Positions 17,360 through 26,900 of a DNA stretch of 64,000 nt are shown one piece after another (position 1 is the first letter of the stretch; each line of letters opens with the position of its first letter). This stretch comes from Azospira sp. I13 (GTDB lineage: Bacteria; Pseudomonadota; Gammaproteobacteria; Burkholderiales; Rhodocyclaceae): positions 62,001 to 126,000 of the forward strand of contig NZ_BFBP01000025.1 of assembly GCF_003112695.1 (NCBI RefSeq), given 5' to 3'. The position numbers and the translations under genes were made by a program. The notes under the pieces are model-generated. The model was not told where the DNA came from and did not search any database. It saw nothing but the letters and a program-made list of their open reading frames with translations.

Positions 17360-17863
17360 TCATATTTCCTCTTTCCCCGCATCCAGTGGCGCTTCGCCAG
17401 CCAGGGAGGCAGCAGCCCGGTCATACACCCCTTCCAGCACGGCAATGGCCGCCTCCAGGGCAGCCGGCTCGTAGCCGGCCAGCAGTTCGGCCCGTAGGGC
17501 TTCCACCTGGCCTTCCATCTCGGCAGCCAGGGCGAGGCTGGCGGGTGTCAGCACCACCCGCTTGCTGCGCCGGTCCCGCGGGTCCGGCTGGCGGGCCACC
17601 CAGCCCTGGCTTTCCATACGGTCCAGCAGGCGCACCAGGGTGGGGGCCTCGATGCCGAGTTGTTCAGCCAGACGGATCTGGAGGCAGCCTTCCGTCTCCC
17701 ATTTGAGGGCGATGAGCACCCGCCAGCTGGCCTGGGAAAAGCCGAAGGGCTTGAGACGGCGATCCAGGGCCAGGCGCCAGAGGCTGGCGGTACGGTGCAG
17801 AAGCAGGGAAAAACGGGGGTACAGCACTTCGGCCGGGGAACCGGGAGCGACGGTGTCGGTCAT
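17360..17863 (-). CDS. MarR-family transcriptional regulator
   Basis: A 167-residue MarR/SlyA-type dimeric repressor with the winged helix at about residues 45-110 (IRLAEQLGIEAPTLVRLLDR; DPRDRRSKRVVLT). It is divergent from an efflux gene with only 51 bp between the start codons, and a perfect dyad lies in that gap, so it probably represses itself and the pump and is released by a phenolic or drug ligand. Confidence 0.92.
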   Translation of the reverse strand: MTDTVAPGSPAEVLYPRFSLLLHRTASLWRLALDRRLKPFGFSQASWRVLIALKWETEGCLQIRLAEQLGIEAPTLVRLLDRMESQGWVARQPDPRDRRSKRVVLTPASLALAAEMEGQVEALRAELLAGYEPAALEAAIAVLEGVYDRAAASLAGEAPLDAGKEEI

Positions 17864-17867
17864 ATCA

Positions 17868-17881
17868 TTAGCCTGCTAATT
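17868..17881. promoter_or_regulatory. Candidate MarR operator
   Basis: ATTAGCCTGCTAAT is a perfect dyad (ATTAG-CCTG-CTAAT) immediately upstream of the marR-type start at 17863. A TACAAT -10-like box for the efflux gene follows at 17890-17895, so a bound dimer would cover the -35 region. Confidence 0.65.
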
Positions 17882-17914
17882 ATTTCTGATACAATCATTT
17901 TACCCCCACCTGCC

Positions 17915-19378
17915 ATGACCGATACCACCATGCCCGCCGCCGATCCCCGCAGCCTCGAGGCCCTGCAAGCCCGCCACGGCGAACGCTACCGCTGGCTGGT
18001 GCTGACGGCAGTGGCCTGCGGCATGGTCACGGCGGTGTTGTCGGCGACCATCTTCAACGTGGCCATTCCCGCCCTGATGGCGGATTTCCACCTGGGCCAG
18101 GATGGTGTGCAATGGGCGGTGACCGGCTATATGGCAGCCATGACCGTGGCCATGCTGCCCACCGCCTGGCTGATCGAGCGCTACGGTTTCCGCCGGGTAT
18201 TCCTGGGCGCCATCGTCATGCTGGCCGTGGGTAGCCTGGGAGGCGCCCTGAGCGGTAATTTCGCCCTGGCGGTGGCCATGCGCATCGTCCAGGGAGCAGC
18301 GGCGGGCCTGCTGCAGCCAATGTCCACGCTGCTGGTGCTGCGCTTGTTCCCCCTCGAACGCCAGGGGCGGGCCATGGGCATCCTAGGTTTTGGCATCATC
18401 CTGGCCCCAGCGGCGGCCCCGATTCTGGGGGGTTTTCTGGTGGATCTCTGGGGCTGGCGGCCGATCTTCGCCATCACCCTGCCCGGCTGCCTGCTCAGTC
18501 TGTGGGCCGGCCATCTGCTGCTGCCCAGGCGAGACCTGCCGGCAGTGCGCCACGCCTTCGACTGGCGCGGTCTGATCTACCTGACCCTGGCCATCCTCGC
18601 CCTGTTGCAGACCGTCGGCGGGCTCCACGCCCACGGCCTTTTCTCCTGGCCCAGCGCCGCCGGCAGCCTGCTGGCCCTGGCCGGGCTGGGCGCCTTCATC
18701 CATCACGCCCGCCGGGCCCCCGCCCCGCTGCTGGCCCTGGGCCTCTTCGCCAACCAGGCCTTTGCCATGGGCATCCTGGTGGCCTTCATCTTCGGCATGG
18801 GCTTGTACGGCTCCACCTATCTGATCCCCGTTTTCCTGCAATCGGTCCTCGGCTACAACGCCGCCACCGCCGGTCTGGCGCTCCTACCCGGCGGCATCGC
18901 CCTGGCCTTGAGCACCCCGGGTGCCGGCTATCTGGCAGACCGCCTGCAACCCCACCGGCAGACAGCCCTGGGCCTGCTGCTTTTCGGCCTCTCCTTTGCT
19001 GCCCTGGCCTGGCTGGCAGTGCGCCCCGGCCCCTGGACCCTGCTCACCGCCCTGATGGCCGCCGTGGTGCTGGGCCGGGTGGGACTGGCCCTGGTGTTGC
19101 CGGCCCTCAATCTGGGTTCCTTGCGCCCCCTGAGCAGCGCCCTGGTGGGCCAGGGCTCGGCCCTGCTCAACTGTCTGCGGCAGCTGGGGGGAACCCTGGG
19201 CATCAGCCTGGGCGCAGTCTATGTGGAATGGCGCAGCAGCCACCTGATGCTACCGACCGGCCCCCGCCAGGCCTTTGCCGAGGCCTTCTGCCTGGTGGCC
19301 GCCGCCTTCATCCTGGCCCTGGGCGCTGCCCTGGCCATGGGGCGCACCTCCGCCCCCGCCCGGACCGGCGGCAAATAG
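17915..19378 (+). CDS. DHA2-family (EmrB/QacA-like) MFS multidrug efflux transporter
   Basis: A 487-residue inner-membrane drug:proton antiporter with about 14 hydrophobic segments. Motif A region appears as ERYGFRRVFLG and motif C-like region as GFGIILAPAAAPILGGFLVD. ATG 17915 is chosen because it lies just after the divergent promoter; the open frame extending leftward into marR is shadow. No membrane-fusion (EmrA) gene is adjacent. Likely repressed by the divergent MarR protein. Substrate unknown. Confidence 0.9.
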   Translation: MTDTTMPAADPRSLEALQARHGERYRWLVLTAVACGMVTAVLSATIFNVAIPALMADFHLGQDGVQWAVTGYMAAMTVAMLPTAWLIERYGFRRVFLGAIVMLAVGSLGGALSGNFALAVAMRIVQGAAAGLLQPMSTLLVLRLFPLERQGRAMGILGFGIILAPAAAPILGGFLVDLWGWRPIFAITLPGCLLSLWAGHLLLPRRDLPAVRHAFDWRGLIYLTLAILALLQTVGGLHAHGLFSWPSAAGSLLALAGLGAFIHHARRAPAPLLALGLFANQAFAMGILVAFIFGMGLYGSTYLIPVFLQSVLGYNAATAGLALLPGGIALALSTPGAGYLADRLQPHRQTALGLLLFGLSFAALAWLAVRPGPWTLLTALMAAVVLGRVGLALVLPALNLGSLRPLSSALVGQGSALLNCLRQLGGTLGISLGAVYVEWRSSHLMLPTGPRQAFAEAFCLVAAAFILALGAALAMGRTSAPARTGGK

Positions 19379-19506
19379 GGGCGCCTGGCGGCTGGGTGGG
19401 GCCCGGGGCTTCTGTTAAACTTGCCCGCTAAGTTCGGACTCCAGGACGGCGGGAGCGCAGGCATCCGTCCCGGCATTACCGGCCCCATTCTTCTCAAAGA
19501 AGCTCC

Positions 19507-20859
19507 ATGACCATCGAACAACTCGGCCGTTACCGGATCGACGGCATCCTCGGCGAAGGCGCCATGGGTGTGGTTTATCGCGCCTTCGATCCGCTTCTGG
19601 AGCGGGTCGTGGCCGTCAAGACCATCAAGTTCGACGCCAGTCTGTCGGACCGGGACAGCTTCGAGCGCCGCTTCTTCCGGGAAGCCAAATCCATCGCCCG
19701 CCTCAGCCACCCGGCCATCGTCACCCTCTACGACGCCGGCAAGGCCGACGAGGTAGCCTACATGGCCATGGAGTTCCTGGAAGGCCGGGAACTGCGCCAG
19801 TTCATCGCCGAATCCGAGCCCCAGTCCTACGCCCGCATCGCCGAAATGGTCGCCGCAGTGGCCGACGGCCTCGACTACGCCCACCGTCAGGGCGTGGTGC
19901 ACCGGGACATCAAGCCAGCCAACATCATGGTGCTGGACGATGGCGCCGTAAAAATCACCGACTTCGGCATCGCCCAGCTGCAAAGCGGCACCAAGACCAT
20001 GACCGGGCACATGCTCGGCACCCCGAAATACATGGCCCCGGAACAGATCATGGGCCACCCGGTGGATGGCCGGGCCGACATCTTCTCCCTCGGCGTGGTG
20101 CTCTACCAGTGGCTCACCGGGATCGCCCCCTTTGATGGCGATACCGTCACCACCATCATGTACCGGGTCATCAATGAAGGTCCGGTGCTGCCCACCCGCC
20201 TGCAACCGGCCCTGCCCCCGGGCTTCGAGGCTATCCTGGCGCGGGCCCTGGCGAAAAAGCCGGAGGAGCGTTATCAGAACGCCAGCGAGCTGGCAGCCGA
20301 CCTGCGCCGCTATGCCGAGCTGGTATCCACCGGGCCGATCCTGGGCTTGGCCACCGTTCAGCCCAACAAGGCCCCGGCCGACCCTTCCGACGAACCGACG
20401 GTGCTGCTGGCCCATCCCTTCAACGACACCCGCCCGCTGGCCCCACAGTCAGCCCCCCAGGTCCGCCCGGCCAAGTCTGGCAAAAGTGGCAAGGGCCTGT
20501 GGCTGGGCCTCAGCGCCCTGGCCGTGGCCGGTGCCGCCTTTGCCTTGCTGCCGGGAGACAAGGGGGGCGATCACCCCGCTGCCCCGCTGCAACCGCCGCC
20601 CCCCACGGCAACCCCCATTGCCGCCGAGACACCTCCGGCCGAGCCGAAAAAGCCGGCCCGGGTCAGTCTGGCCATCGCGCCCTGGGGTGAGGTGGTGATC
20701 AATGGCGAAGTGAAGGGCGTTTCGCCGCCCCTGGACGACCTGGAACTGCCGCCGGGCCACCATGAGGTGGAAATCCGCAACGGCCAGTCCGAACCCCACC
20801 GCATGACCCTGGAGCTCGGCCCCGGGGAAAGCTACAAAATCAAACATAAATTCAAGTGA
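19507..20859 (+). CDS. Membrane-anchored Ser/Thr protein kinase
   Basis: A 450-residue PknB-type kinase. The kinase domain (about 8-270) has the glycine loop GEGAMGVVYRA, ATP-anchoring Lys38 in VAVKTIKF, catalytic Asp134 in HRDIKPANIM, and the DFG Asp152. A transmembrane helix lies near 330-350, followed by a proline-rich linker and a small extracytoplasmic PEGA-like domain (about 385-450: VVINGEVKGVSPP, LPPGHHEVEIR). A TssQ-like lipoprotein gene follows at once, which suggests a link to type VI secretion signalling, but no tss genes are in view. Confidence 0.92.
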   Translation: MTIEQLGRYRIDGILGEGAMGVVYRAFDPLLERVVAVKTIKFDASLSDRDSFERRFFREAKSIARLSHPAIVTLYDAGKADEVAYMAMEFLEGRELRQFIAESEPQSYARIAEMVAAVADGLDYAHRQGVVHRDIKPANIMVLDDGAVKITDFGIAQLQSGTKTMTGHMLGTPKYMAPEQIMGHPVDGRADIFSLGVVLYQWLTGIAPFDGDTVTTIMYRVINEGPVLPTRLQPALPPGFEAILARALAKKPEERYQNASELAADLRRYAELVSTGPILGLATVQPNKAPADPSDEPTVLLAHPFNDTRPLAPQSAPQVRPAKSGKSGKGLWLGLSALAVAGAAFALLPGDKGGDHPAAPLQPPPPTATPIAAETPPAEPKKPARVSLAIAPWGEVVINGEVKGVSPPLDDLELPPGHHEVEIRNGQSEPHRMTLELGPGESYKIKHKFK

Positions 20860-20870
20860 ATCCTCCGACC

Positions 20871-21362
20871 ATGCGCATGACCCAGCTTCATACCCCGCTT
20901 TTTCGCCCCGCCCTGACCCGTGCCCTGCTGCTGGGAGCCCTGCTGGCCCTGGCTGGCTGTGCCAGCAAGCCAGCAGCCCCGCCCGCAGTGGAACCCGCCC
21001 CGGCAGCCGAAGCCGCCAAGCCTGCCGAAGCCCCCAAGCCGGCGCCAGTGCGCAAGGCGGAAAACGAACTGGGCCGCGGCGTTGCCGCCTATGAGAATGG
21101 CGACTACAAGACCGCCCAGCAGGCGCTGCAGCAGGCCCTGGAATTGGGTCTGGCGACGCCCCAGGAGCAGGCCCGGGCCTACAAACACCTGGCTTTCATG
21201 GCCTGCGCTTCCCGCCAGACGGACAGCTGCAAAGCCCATTTCCGCAAAGCCCTGGCGGCCTACCCCAAACTGACCCTGAGCAAGACCGAAGCCGGGCACC
21301 CGCTTTGGGGCCCCGTCTTCCAGCAGGTGAAGGCCGAAGCGGCCGGCAAGAAGGCCAAGTAA
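20871..21362 (+). CDS. TssQ-like TPR lipoprotein
   Basis: A 163-residue lipoprotein with lipobox LALAGC, an Ala/Pro-rich spacer, and a tetratricopeptide-like helical pair (ELGRGVAAYENGDYKTAQQA; QARAYKHLAFMACASR). It resembles TssQ, a type VI secretion-associated lipoprotein, and its position directly after a Ser/Thr kinase supports that. ATG 20871 is used; GTG 20856 and ATG 20877 are alternatives, and no strong ribosome-binding site distinguishes them. A strong terminator follows. Confidence 0.78.
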   Translation: MRMTQLHTPLFRPALTRALLLGALLALAGCASKPAAPPAVEPAPAAEAAKPAEAPKPAPVRKAENELGRGVAAYENGDYKTAQQALQQALELGLATPQEQARAYKHLAFMACASRQTDSCKAHFRKALAAYPKLTLSKTEAGHPLWGPVFQQVKAEAAGKKAK

Positions 21363-21436
21363 GCACGCCGGAACAGGCAAGGCAGGCGCCCCACGACCCC
21401 CTGCCTCACGGCTGGGCGGGCACCGACTGAGCAAGT

Positions 21437-21465
21437 AAAAAAGGGAGCCCCAGGCTCCCTTTTTA
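21437..21465. terminator. Bidirectional terminator between tssQ-like gene and pdxA
   Basis: AAGGGAGCC (21441-21449) and GGCTCCCTT (21453-21461) form a 9-bp stem with a 3-nt loop, with A and T runs outside. It serves the two convergent genes. Confidence 0.85.
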
Positions 21466-21467
21466 TT

Positions 21468-22493
21468 TCAGGCCCCGGCAGAGCGCCGGGCCATGTCGAT
21501 GGCCTGGGCCACCGCCACCTGCAAGCTCCCCGGGTCCGCCCGGCCACTGCCGGCCAGGTCCAGGGCGGTGCCATGATCCACCGAAGTGCGGATCACCGGC
21601 AGGCCGAGGGTGACGTTGATGCCCTGGCCGAAGGTGGCGAACTTGAGGGGCGCCAGGCCCTGGTCGTGATACATGGCCAGCACGCAGTCGCCCCGCGCCA
21701 GTTGGGGCGGTGTGAACAGGGTGTCTGCCGGCAGGGGACCGATCAGGGCCATGCCTTCCCCCCGCAGCTTCTCCAGCACCGGGGTGATGACCTCAATTTC
21801 CTCCCGCCCCAGGTAACCGCCCTCGCCGGCGTGAGGATTGAGACCGGCCACCAGGATGCGGGGCTCGGCAATGCCGTATTTGCAGGCCATGTCAGCATGG
21901 AGGATGCGCAGGGTCTCCTCCAGCACCGCGGGGGTAATGGCGGCCGGCACATCCTTCAGGGGCAGATGGGTAGTAGCCAGGGCCACCCGCAGGGGGCCGG
22001 GCTGGCCCACCGGCCCGTGGCCGCCGAGGGGTGAGGTGCCAGCCAGCATCATCACCACCCGAGGGGTATCGGTCTTTTCCGCCAAGTATTCGGTGTGGCC
22101 GGTGAAGCCATGGATGCCCGCATCGTTGATGACGCCCTTGTGCAGGGGGGCAGTGACCATGGCAGCGAACTCGCCGCTGCGGCAGCCGGCCAAGGCCCGC
22201 TCCAGGAGCGCCAGGACATAGGGCCCATTGGCGGCATCGAGCTGGCCGGGCCGGGACGGACGGGCCAGGGGCTGGTGCAGGACTTCCAGCTGCCCGGCGG
22301 CAGGCGCTGGCGCGGCCGGATCGTAATCCACCAGCGTCACCGGGCGCCCCAGGGTGGCAGCCCGTTCGGCCAGCAGGCTTTTGTCCGCCAGGACCACCAG
22401 GCGGGCTGGAAAACGGTGTTCGGCCAGGGAGAGACAGAGTTCAGGACCGATACCGGCGGGTTCGCCGGAAGTAATGGCCAGGGTGGGCAGCAT
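21468..22493 (-). CDS. pdxA: 4-hydroxythreonine-4-phosphate dehydrogenase
   Basis: A 341-residue enzyme of pyridoxal 5'-phosphate synthesis that oxidises 4-phosphohydroxy-L-threonine with NAD. Motifs: [35 protein letters not shown] (metal/substrate His), [14 protein letters not shown], and [21 protein letters not shown] 22493 has GGAG about ten bases upstream and matches the family N-terminus ([14 protein letters not shown]); ATG 22514 is in frame without such support. It is third in lptD-surA-pdxA, the conserved proteobacterial order. Confidence 0.96.
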   Translation of the reverse strand: MLPTLAITSGEPAGIGPELCLSLAEHRFPARLVVLADKSLLAERAATLGRPVTLVDYDPAAPAPAAGQLEVLHQPLARPSRPGQLDAANGPYVLALLERALAGCRSGEFAAMVTAPLHKGVINDAGIHGFTGHTEYLAEKTDTPRVVMMLAGTSPLGGHGPVGQPGPLRVALATTHLPLKDVPAAITPAVLEETLRILHADMACKYGIAEPRILVAGLNPHAGEGGYLGREEIEVITPVLEKLRGEGMALIGPLPADTLFTPPQLARGDCVLAMYHDQGLAPLKFATFGQGINVTLGLPVIRTSVDHGTALDLAGSGRADPGSLQVAVAQAIDMARRSAGA

Positions 22494-22619
22494 GGTGGAG
22501 GGGCTCCGTAACATCAGTGGCGTCAGCAGAATATCGGCGAGCTTAAGGGGAAATAGCGGGAACAGCGCGAAACCGTAGGGCGACAGGTCTGCAGCGTAAC
22601 CGCTGCGGCGTTAACGGCA

Positions 22620-22640
22620 AAGGGGGCTTGCGCCCCCTTC
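22620..22640. terminator. GC hairpin between surA and pdxA
   Basis: GGGGGC (22622-22627) and GCCCCC (22632-22637) with a TTGC loop sit 30 bp after the surA stop. The flanking T run is weak in the leftward direction, so it may be an attenuating or mRNA-stabilising hairpin rather than a full terminator. Confidence 0.5.
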
Positions 22641-22669
22641 TTGCCTGGCCCACTTGGGCCTGGAATGCC

Positions 22670-23974
22670 TCAATACTGGTCGTCCCAGCGGTATTCCACA
22701 TAGGCCCGGTCGCGCAGCTGGCGCAGCCAGTCCTGGTAGGCCTCGTCGGACTTGCGCTCGCGCAGGGCCTGGCGGGCGATGGAGCGCTTGCGGTCGTCGG
22801 ATGCGTCCTGCACCCGGCGCTCCAGCACCTGGATCAGGTGCCAGCCGAACATGGATTGCACGGGCTGGCTGACTTCGTTGATTTTCAGTGCATCCATGGC
22901 CCGCTCGAACTCGGGCACCGTGTCGCCGGGGTAAACCCAGCCCAGGTCGCCGCCCTTGGGCGCGGAGCCGTCCTGGGAATACAGGCGAGCCAGTTCGGCG
23001 AAGTCACCACCGTGCTCCAGGCGCTCCCGCACCGCCTGCAGCTTGCGCTTGGCCTCGGTCTCGGAGACCACTTCATTGACCTTGACCAGGATGTGCCGGG
23101 CATGGGTCTGCTGCACAGCGGGAATGGCTGCGCCCCCCTTCTTCGCCACCAGCTTAAGAATGTGGAAGCCGTTGGGGCTGCGCAGGATCGGCGCCAGCTG
23201 GCCGGGCTGCATTTTCGGCACGGCCTCGGCAAAGATGTTGGGCAGACGATCCACGGTACGGAAGCCCAGATTGCCGCCCTGCAGGGCGTCGGGGGCATCG
23301 GAATAGGCGGCGGCCACCTGGGCGAAATCCTCGCCCTTCTTCAGGCGGTCAAGAATCTGCTCGGCCTTGGTCTTGAGCTTCTGCAATTGCTCGGGGCTGG
23401 CACCCTCCGGGGAGCGGACCAGCACATGGGCCACCTGGTATTCCTCGGCGCTGCCGCCGGCGCTGGCGCCCGCCAGATAGTTGTCGATCTCGCCTTCGGA
23501 GATGAGCAGCTTGTTCTCCACCTCCCGCTCCCGCAGGCGGGCAACGATGATTTCCTGGCGGATTTCTTCGCGGAACTTGGGGAAGGCGATGCCATCCTTT
23601 TCCAGGGCCTGACGGAACTGGGCCAGGGTCATCTGGTTGTTGGCGGCAATGCGGTTGAGGGCCATGTCCAGCTGGCCGTCGTCGATGCGAATGCCGTTTT
23701 CCTTGGCGAACTGGACCTGCACCTTGTCCATCACCATGCGATCCAGCATCTGCCGTTCCAGCTGGTCGGCCGGCGGCAGGGGCGTGCCCTGGCGGCGCAG
23801 CTGGCTGACCACCGAATCCAGGCGCTGGCGCAGTTCGTTGAGGGTGATCACCTCGTCGTTGATGACGGCGATGATGCGGTCTGCCTCCTGGGGCTCGCTG
23901 CGGGGGCGGCCGGCGGACTGGGCCTCGGCGCCCAGGGCGGCGATGCAGAGCAGCAGGGAAAGCCAGTATTTCAT
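22670..23974 (-). CDS. surA: Periplasmic chaperone / peptidyl-prolyl isomerase SurA
   Basis: A 434-residue exported protein: signal peptide (about 1-20, MKYWLSLLLCIAALGAEAQ), an N-terminal chaperone domain (IIAVINDEVITLNELRQRL), and two parvulin domains (about 175-275 and 285-390, each with a HVLV or HILV segment). SurA escorts outer-membrane barrels, LptD being a prime client, to the BAM complex. ATG 23974 has AGGA six bases upstream; ATG 23986 overlaps the lptD stop (ATGA) and is the alternative. Confidence 0.95.
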   Translation of the reverse strand: MKYWLSLLLCIAALGAEAQSAGRPRSEPQEADRIIAVINDEVITLNELRQRLDSVVSQLRRQGTPLPPADQLERQMLDRMVMDKVQVQFAKENGIRIDDGQLDMALNRIAANNQMTLAQFRQALEKDGIAFPKFREEIRQEIIVARLREREVENKLLISEGEIDNYLAGASAGGSAEEYQVAHVLVRSPEGASPEQLQKLKTKAEQILDRLKKGEDFAQVAAAYSDAPDALQGGNLGFRTVDRLPNIFAEAVPKMQPGQLAPILRSPNGFHILKLVAKKGGAAIPAVQQTHARHILVKVNEVVSETEAKRKLQAVRERLEHGGDFAELARLYSQDGSAPKGGDLGWVYPGDTVPEFERAMDALKINEVSQPVQSMFGWHLIQVLERRVQDASDDRKRSIARQALRERKSDEAYQDWLRQLRDRAYVEYRWDDQY

Positions 23975-23982
23975 GGGAATCC

Positions 23983-26900
23983 TCATTCAATGCCGCCAAA
24001 GGCGGGGTCGGCCACCGGCTGGTTGATGCGGCCGTAACCGGGGATGGTCCGGCGCAGCATGTCCAGGGGGCTGGAGCCGATGCGGGAGAAATCGTTAAGT
24101 TCGAGCTGGATGAAGAAGGCGGTGGACGAGGTGCTGGCCGTCAGGGCGTACTGATGCACCACCGCCCGGACGACCCAGCAGCCGCCGTTGAATTCCAGGC
24201 CACCGATGTTTTCCACCACCCGCTTTTCTTTCAGGGAGTAGTTGTAGCGGCCCACACCGTACCAGCCGCGGCCCAGGGGCCACTGGCCGGAAACGTCGAT
24301 GTTGCCGAGCACGTCCCGGGTGTAGCGGTAACCGGCGTTGAGCACCTTGCCGGTTTCCGGCTGGTAGCGGCCGGTCAGGGCGAAGCGGTCGGTACGGCCC
24401 TCGAAGGGGTCGTACTCGACGGCACTATCCACGTAGGTCTTGTTGGCCACCTGGCCGGTGACGGCGGCCAGCCAGTTGGTGTTCTTGTGCTGACGCGGCT
24501 TCTCGCCCGGCAGGATGACCCGCTGGTCGGCGAAGTAGTAGCGCTGGCCGAGCATGGCCCGCACATATTCCCGGCCCGTTTCGGGGTTGATGAAGCGGGT
24601 GGACACGGCGGCGGTGAGCTGGTTGGCATCGCCGATGTAATCCTGGCCGATATAACGGTTCTCCGAGAAGATCTGGCCGAAGTTGAAGTCCGCCAGGCCG
24701 GTGTCGAAGCTCAGGTTTTGCTTGTACAGCGTGTCGTGGCTGCGATAGGGCACGTAGAGGTAGTACAGCCGCGGTTCCAGAGTCTGGGTGAAGTTGCTAC
24801 CGAAGAGGGAGGTCTCCCGCTCGAAGGTCAGGCCGCTATCCAGGCTGAAGATGGGGACGTTGCGGCTGTAGGTGTCCGGTGCGGAAGTCCCCGGCAGCTG
24901 GTTGCCCAGGGTGTAGCGGCTGACGTGCAGCCCCACCTTCGGCGTCACATAGAAGGACGGCGAGGTGAAGGGCATGGACAGCTGGGGATACAGCACCGTC
25001 CGGTCCGCCGTCACCTTGGTGGGGTGGTTGAAGGCGGTGTACTGCCCCCACAGGGCCACGTCGGTACCGAAGTAGTCGGGGCGCCGGGCTTTCAGGGTCA
25101 GCTGGGGCACCACATCGTAGGGCACCGTCACCAGGTTGTTGATGTCCGGCTGCAGGGTCTGGTAGCGGTTGATGTTGGCCGTGGCGCTCCACCAGGTGGA
25201 GTAGTAGTTCAACACGCCCTGGCGCGGCAGCAGGGTCTGGGCACTGACCCCGATGCGGCTGGAAAGGTCGGTGTAGAAGAAGTCGTCGGAAACCTTGTTC
25301 AGGTTCAGCAGACCGGTGAAACCATTGCCGAAGTTGTGGCTGTGCCAGACGTTCACCGCATAGCGGTTGTCCAGGTTGCGCACGTTGTCCGTGGGCACGT
25401 ATTCGCCGCGGACGTAGCCGTTGTAGTCGTAATTCAGGTAACGCAGTTCGCCGCCCAGCTGCAGGCCCCGCTTGGTCATCAGGCGGGGCGCCACGGTCAG
25501 GTCCATGTTGGGCGCGATGTTCCAGTAGTAGGGCGCCGTGAGCATGGCGCCGCTGCGGCTGTCGGTACCGAAGGTCGGCGCCAGGAAGCCGGACTTGCGC
25601 TGGTTGTTCAGGGCAAAGCTGACCTGGGGCATGTAGAAGATCGGCACATCCTTGAAGTACAGGGTGCCGTTTTTGCCTTCGCCGGCTTCCTTGTCGTAAT
25701 CCAGCTCCAGCGACTCCGCCTTGGCGTACCAGTCGTTGTTGCCCGGCGCGCAGGTGGTGTAGGTGGCGTTGGAGAGGCGGATGTGGTTTTCGCCGAGGAA
25801 TTCCAGCTTCTCCGACTGGCCCCGGCCGGTGGTCATGGCCGTGCCCTTGGCCTGGGCATTGCCCACCACGCCCCACACCGGCACCTTGCGTTCCTGCCGA
25901 ATGGAATAGGCGGCCTGGTCGAAGACCCCGGTGGTTTCGCCCAGTTTCATGGTCAGGGCCGGGCCGCTGACGAGGGTGCCTTCCTGGCTGTAGAGCACGT
26001 CGCCAGTGGCTTCCACCTCATCGTCGTTCTGCCAGTACACCAGGCGATCGGCATTGAGCACGGTATCGCCGCGGCGCATTTCCGCATCCCCTTCCAGCAC
26101 CGCCTCCCGGTCCGCCACGCCGTAGAGCCGGCGGGCCGTCAGGAAAGTGGGATGGGGATCGCCGTTCTTCGGTGCCGCGGTATTGCGGGAACGGCGCAGG
26201 GACAGGGCCGGGCCAGGGTCCCGCTCCACATAGGGCAGGGCGGCGGTCTGGGTGGCGGGCGCGGCGGGCGCATCGTCCCGGCGACGGCGAGGCGGCAGGG
26301 CCGGCGCCATGGCTTCGGCCTCGGCCTGGGGATCGGAGACCGCATTGACGATCTGGGGCGGCAGCGGCGCAGGGGCCAGGGCCGGCAAGCCGAGCAGGGT
26401 GGGATCGACCTTGAGGGGCCCCAGGGAGGCTGCGGCAACCGCCGGCTGGGCGGATTTCTGTGCGGCGGTAGGCGCTGCCGCAGCAGCCGTGGAGGCGACC
26501 GTGGCCGCCACAGGCACGGGGAGTACGGTGAGGGCGGCGGCGCGGGAAGGCACCACGGCCGGGGCCGGCTCCCGGGCCAGCACTTCGGCCGGCGCCTCCA
26601 GGGGCGGACGCACTTCCCGGCCGGAAGTCCGAGCCACCATGGGGCTGCGGGCCGGCACAGGCGCGGCGCCTGCTGCAGCCGGGGCACTGGCCGTTGCCGC
26701 AGCCACTGCCGGGGTGCTGCTACCAGCCACGGGAGCGCCTGCCGGCGCGGTTGCCGGGCGGGCTACCTGAGTCTGAGTCGCGGCGGGCGCCGGCGCTGCC
26801 GGCATGCCCAGCAGGGCCGGGTCCACCCGCAGGGGGGCCAGACCGCCGTTACCGGAGGCAGCCACCCGGGGCGCATTCTGGGCCGGGGTGGGATAGCTGG

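Noticed and set aside
17660-17914. Longer MFS transporter start inside marR
   Set aside because: The added 85 residues are the mirror of marR and would remove the divergent promoter; ATG 17915 gives the normal family length.
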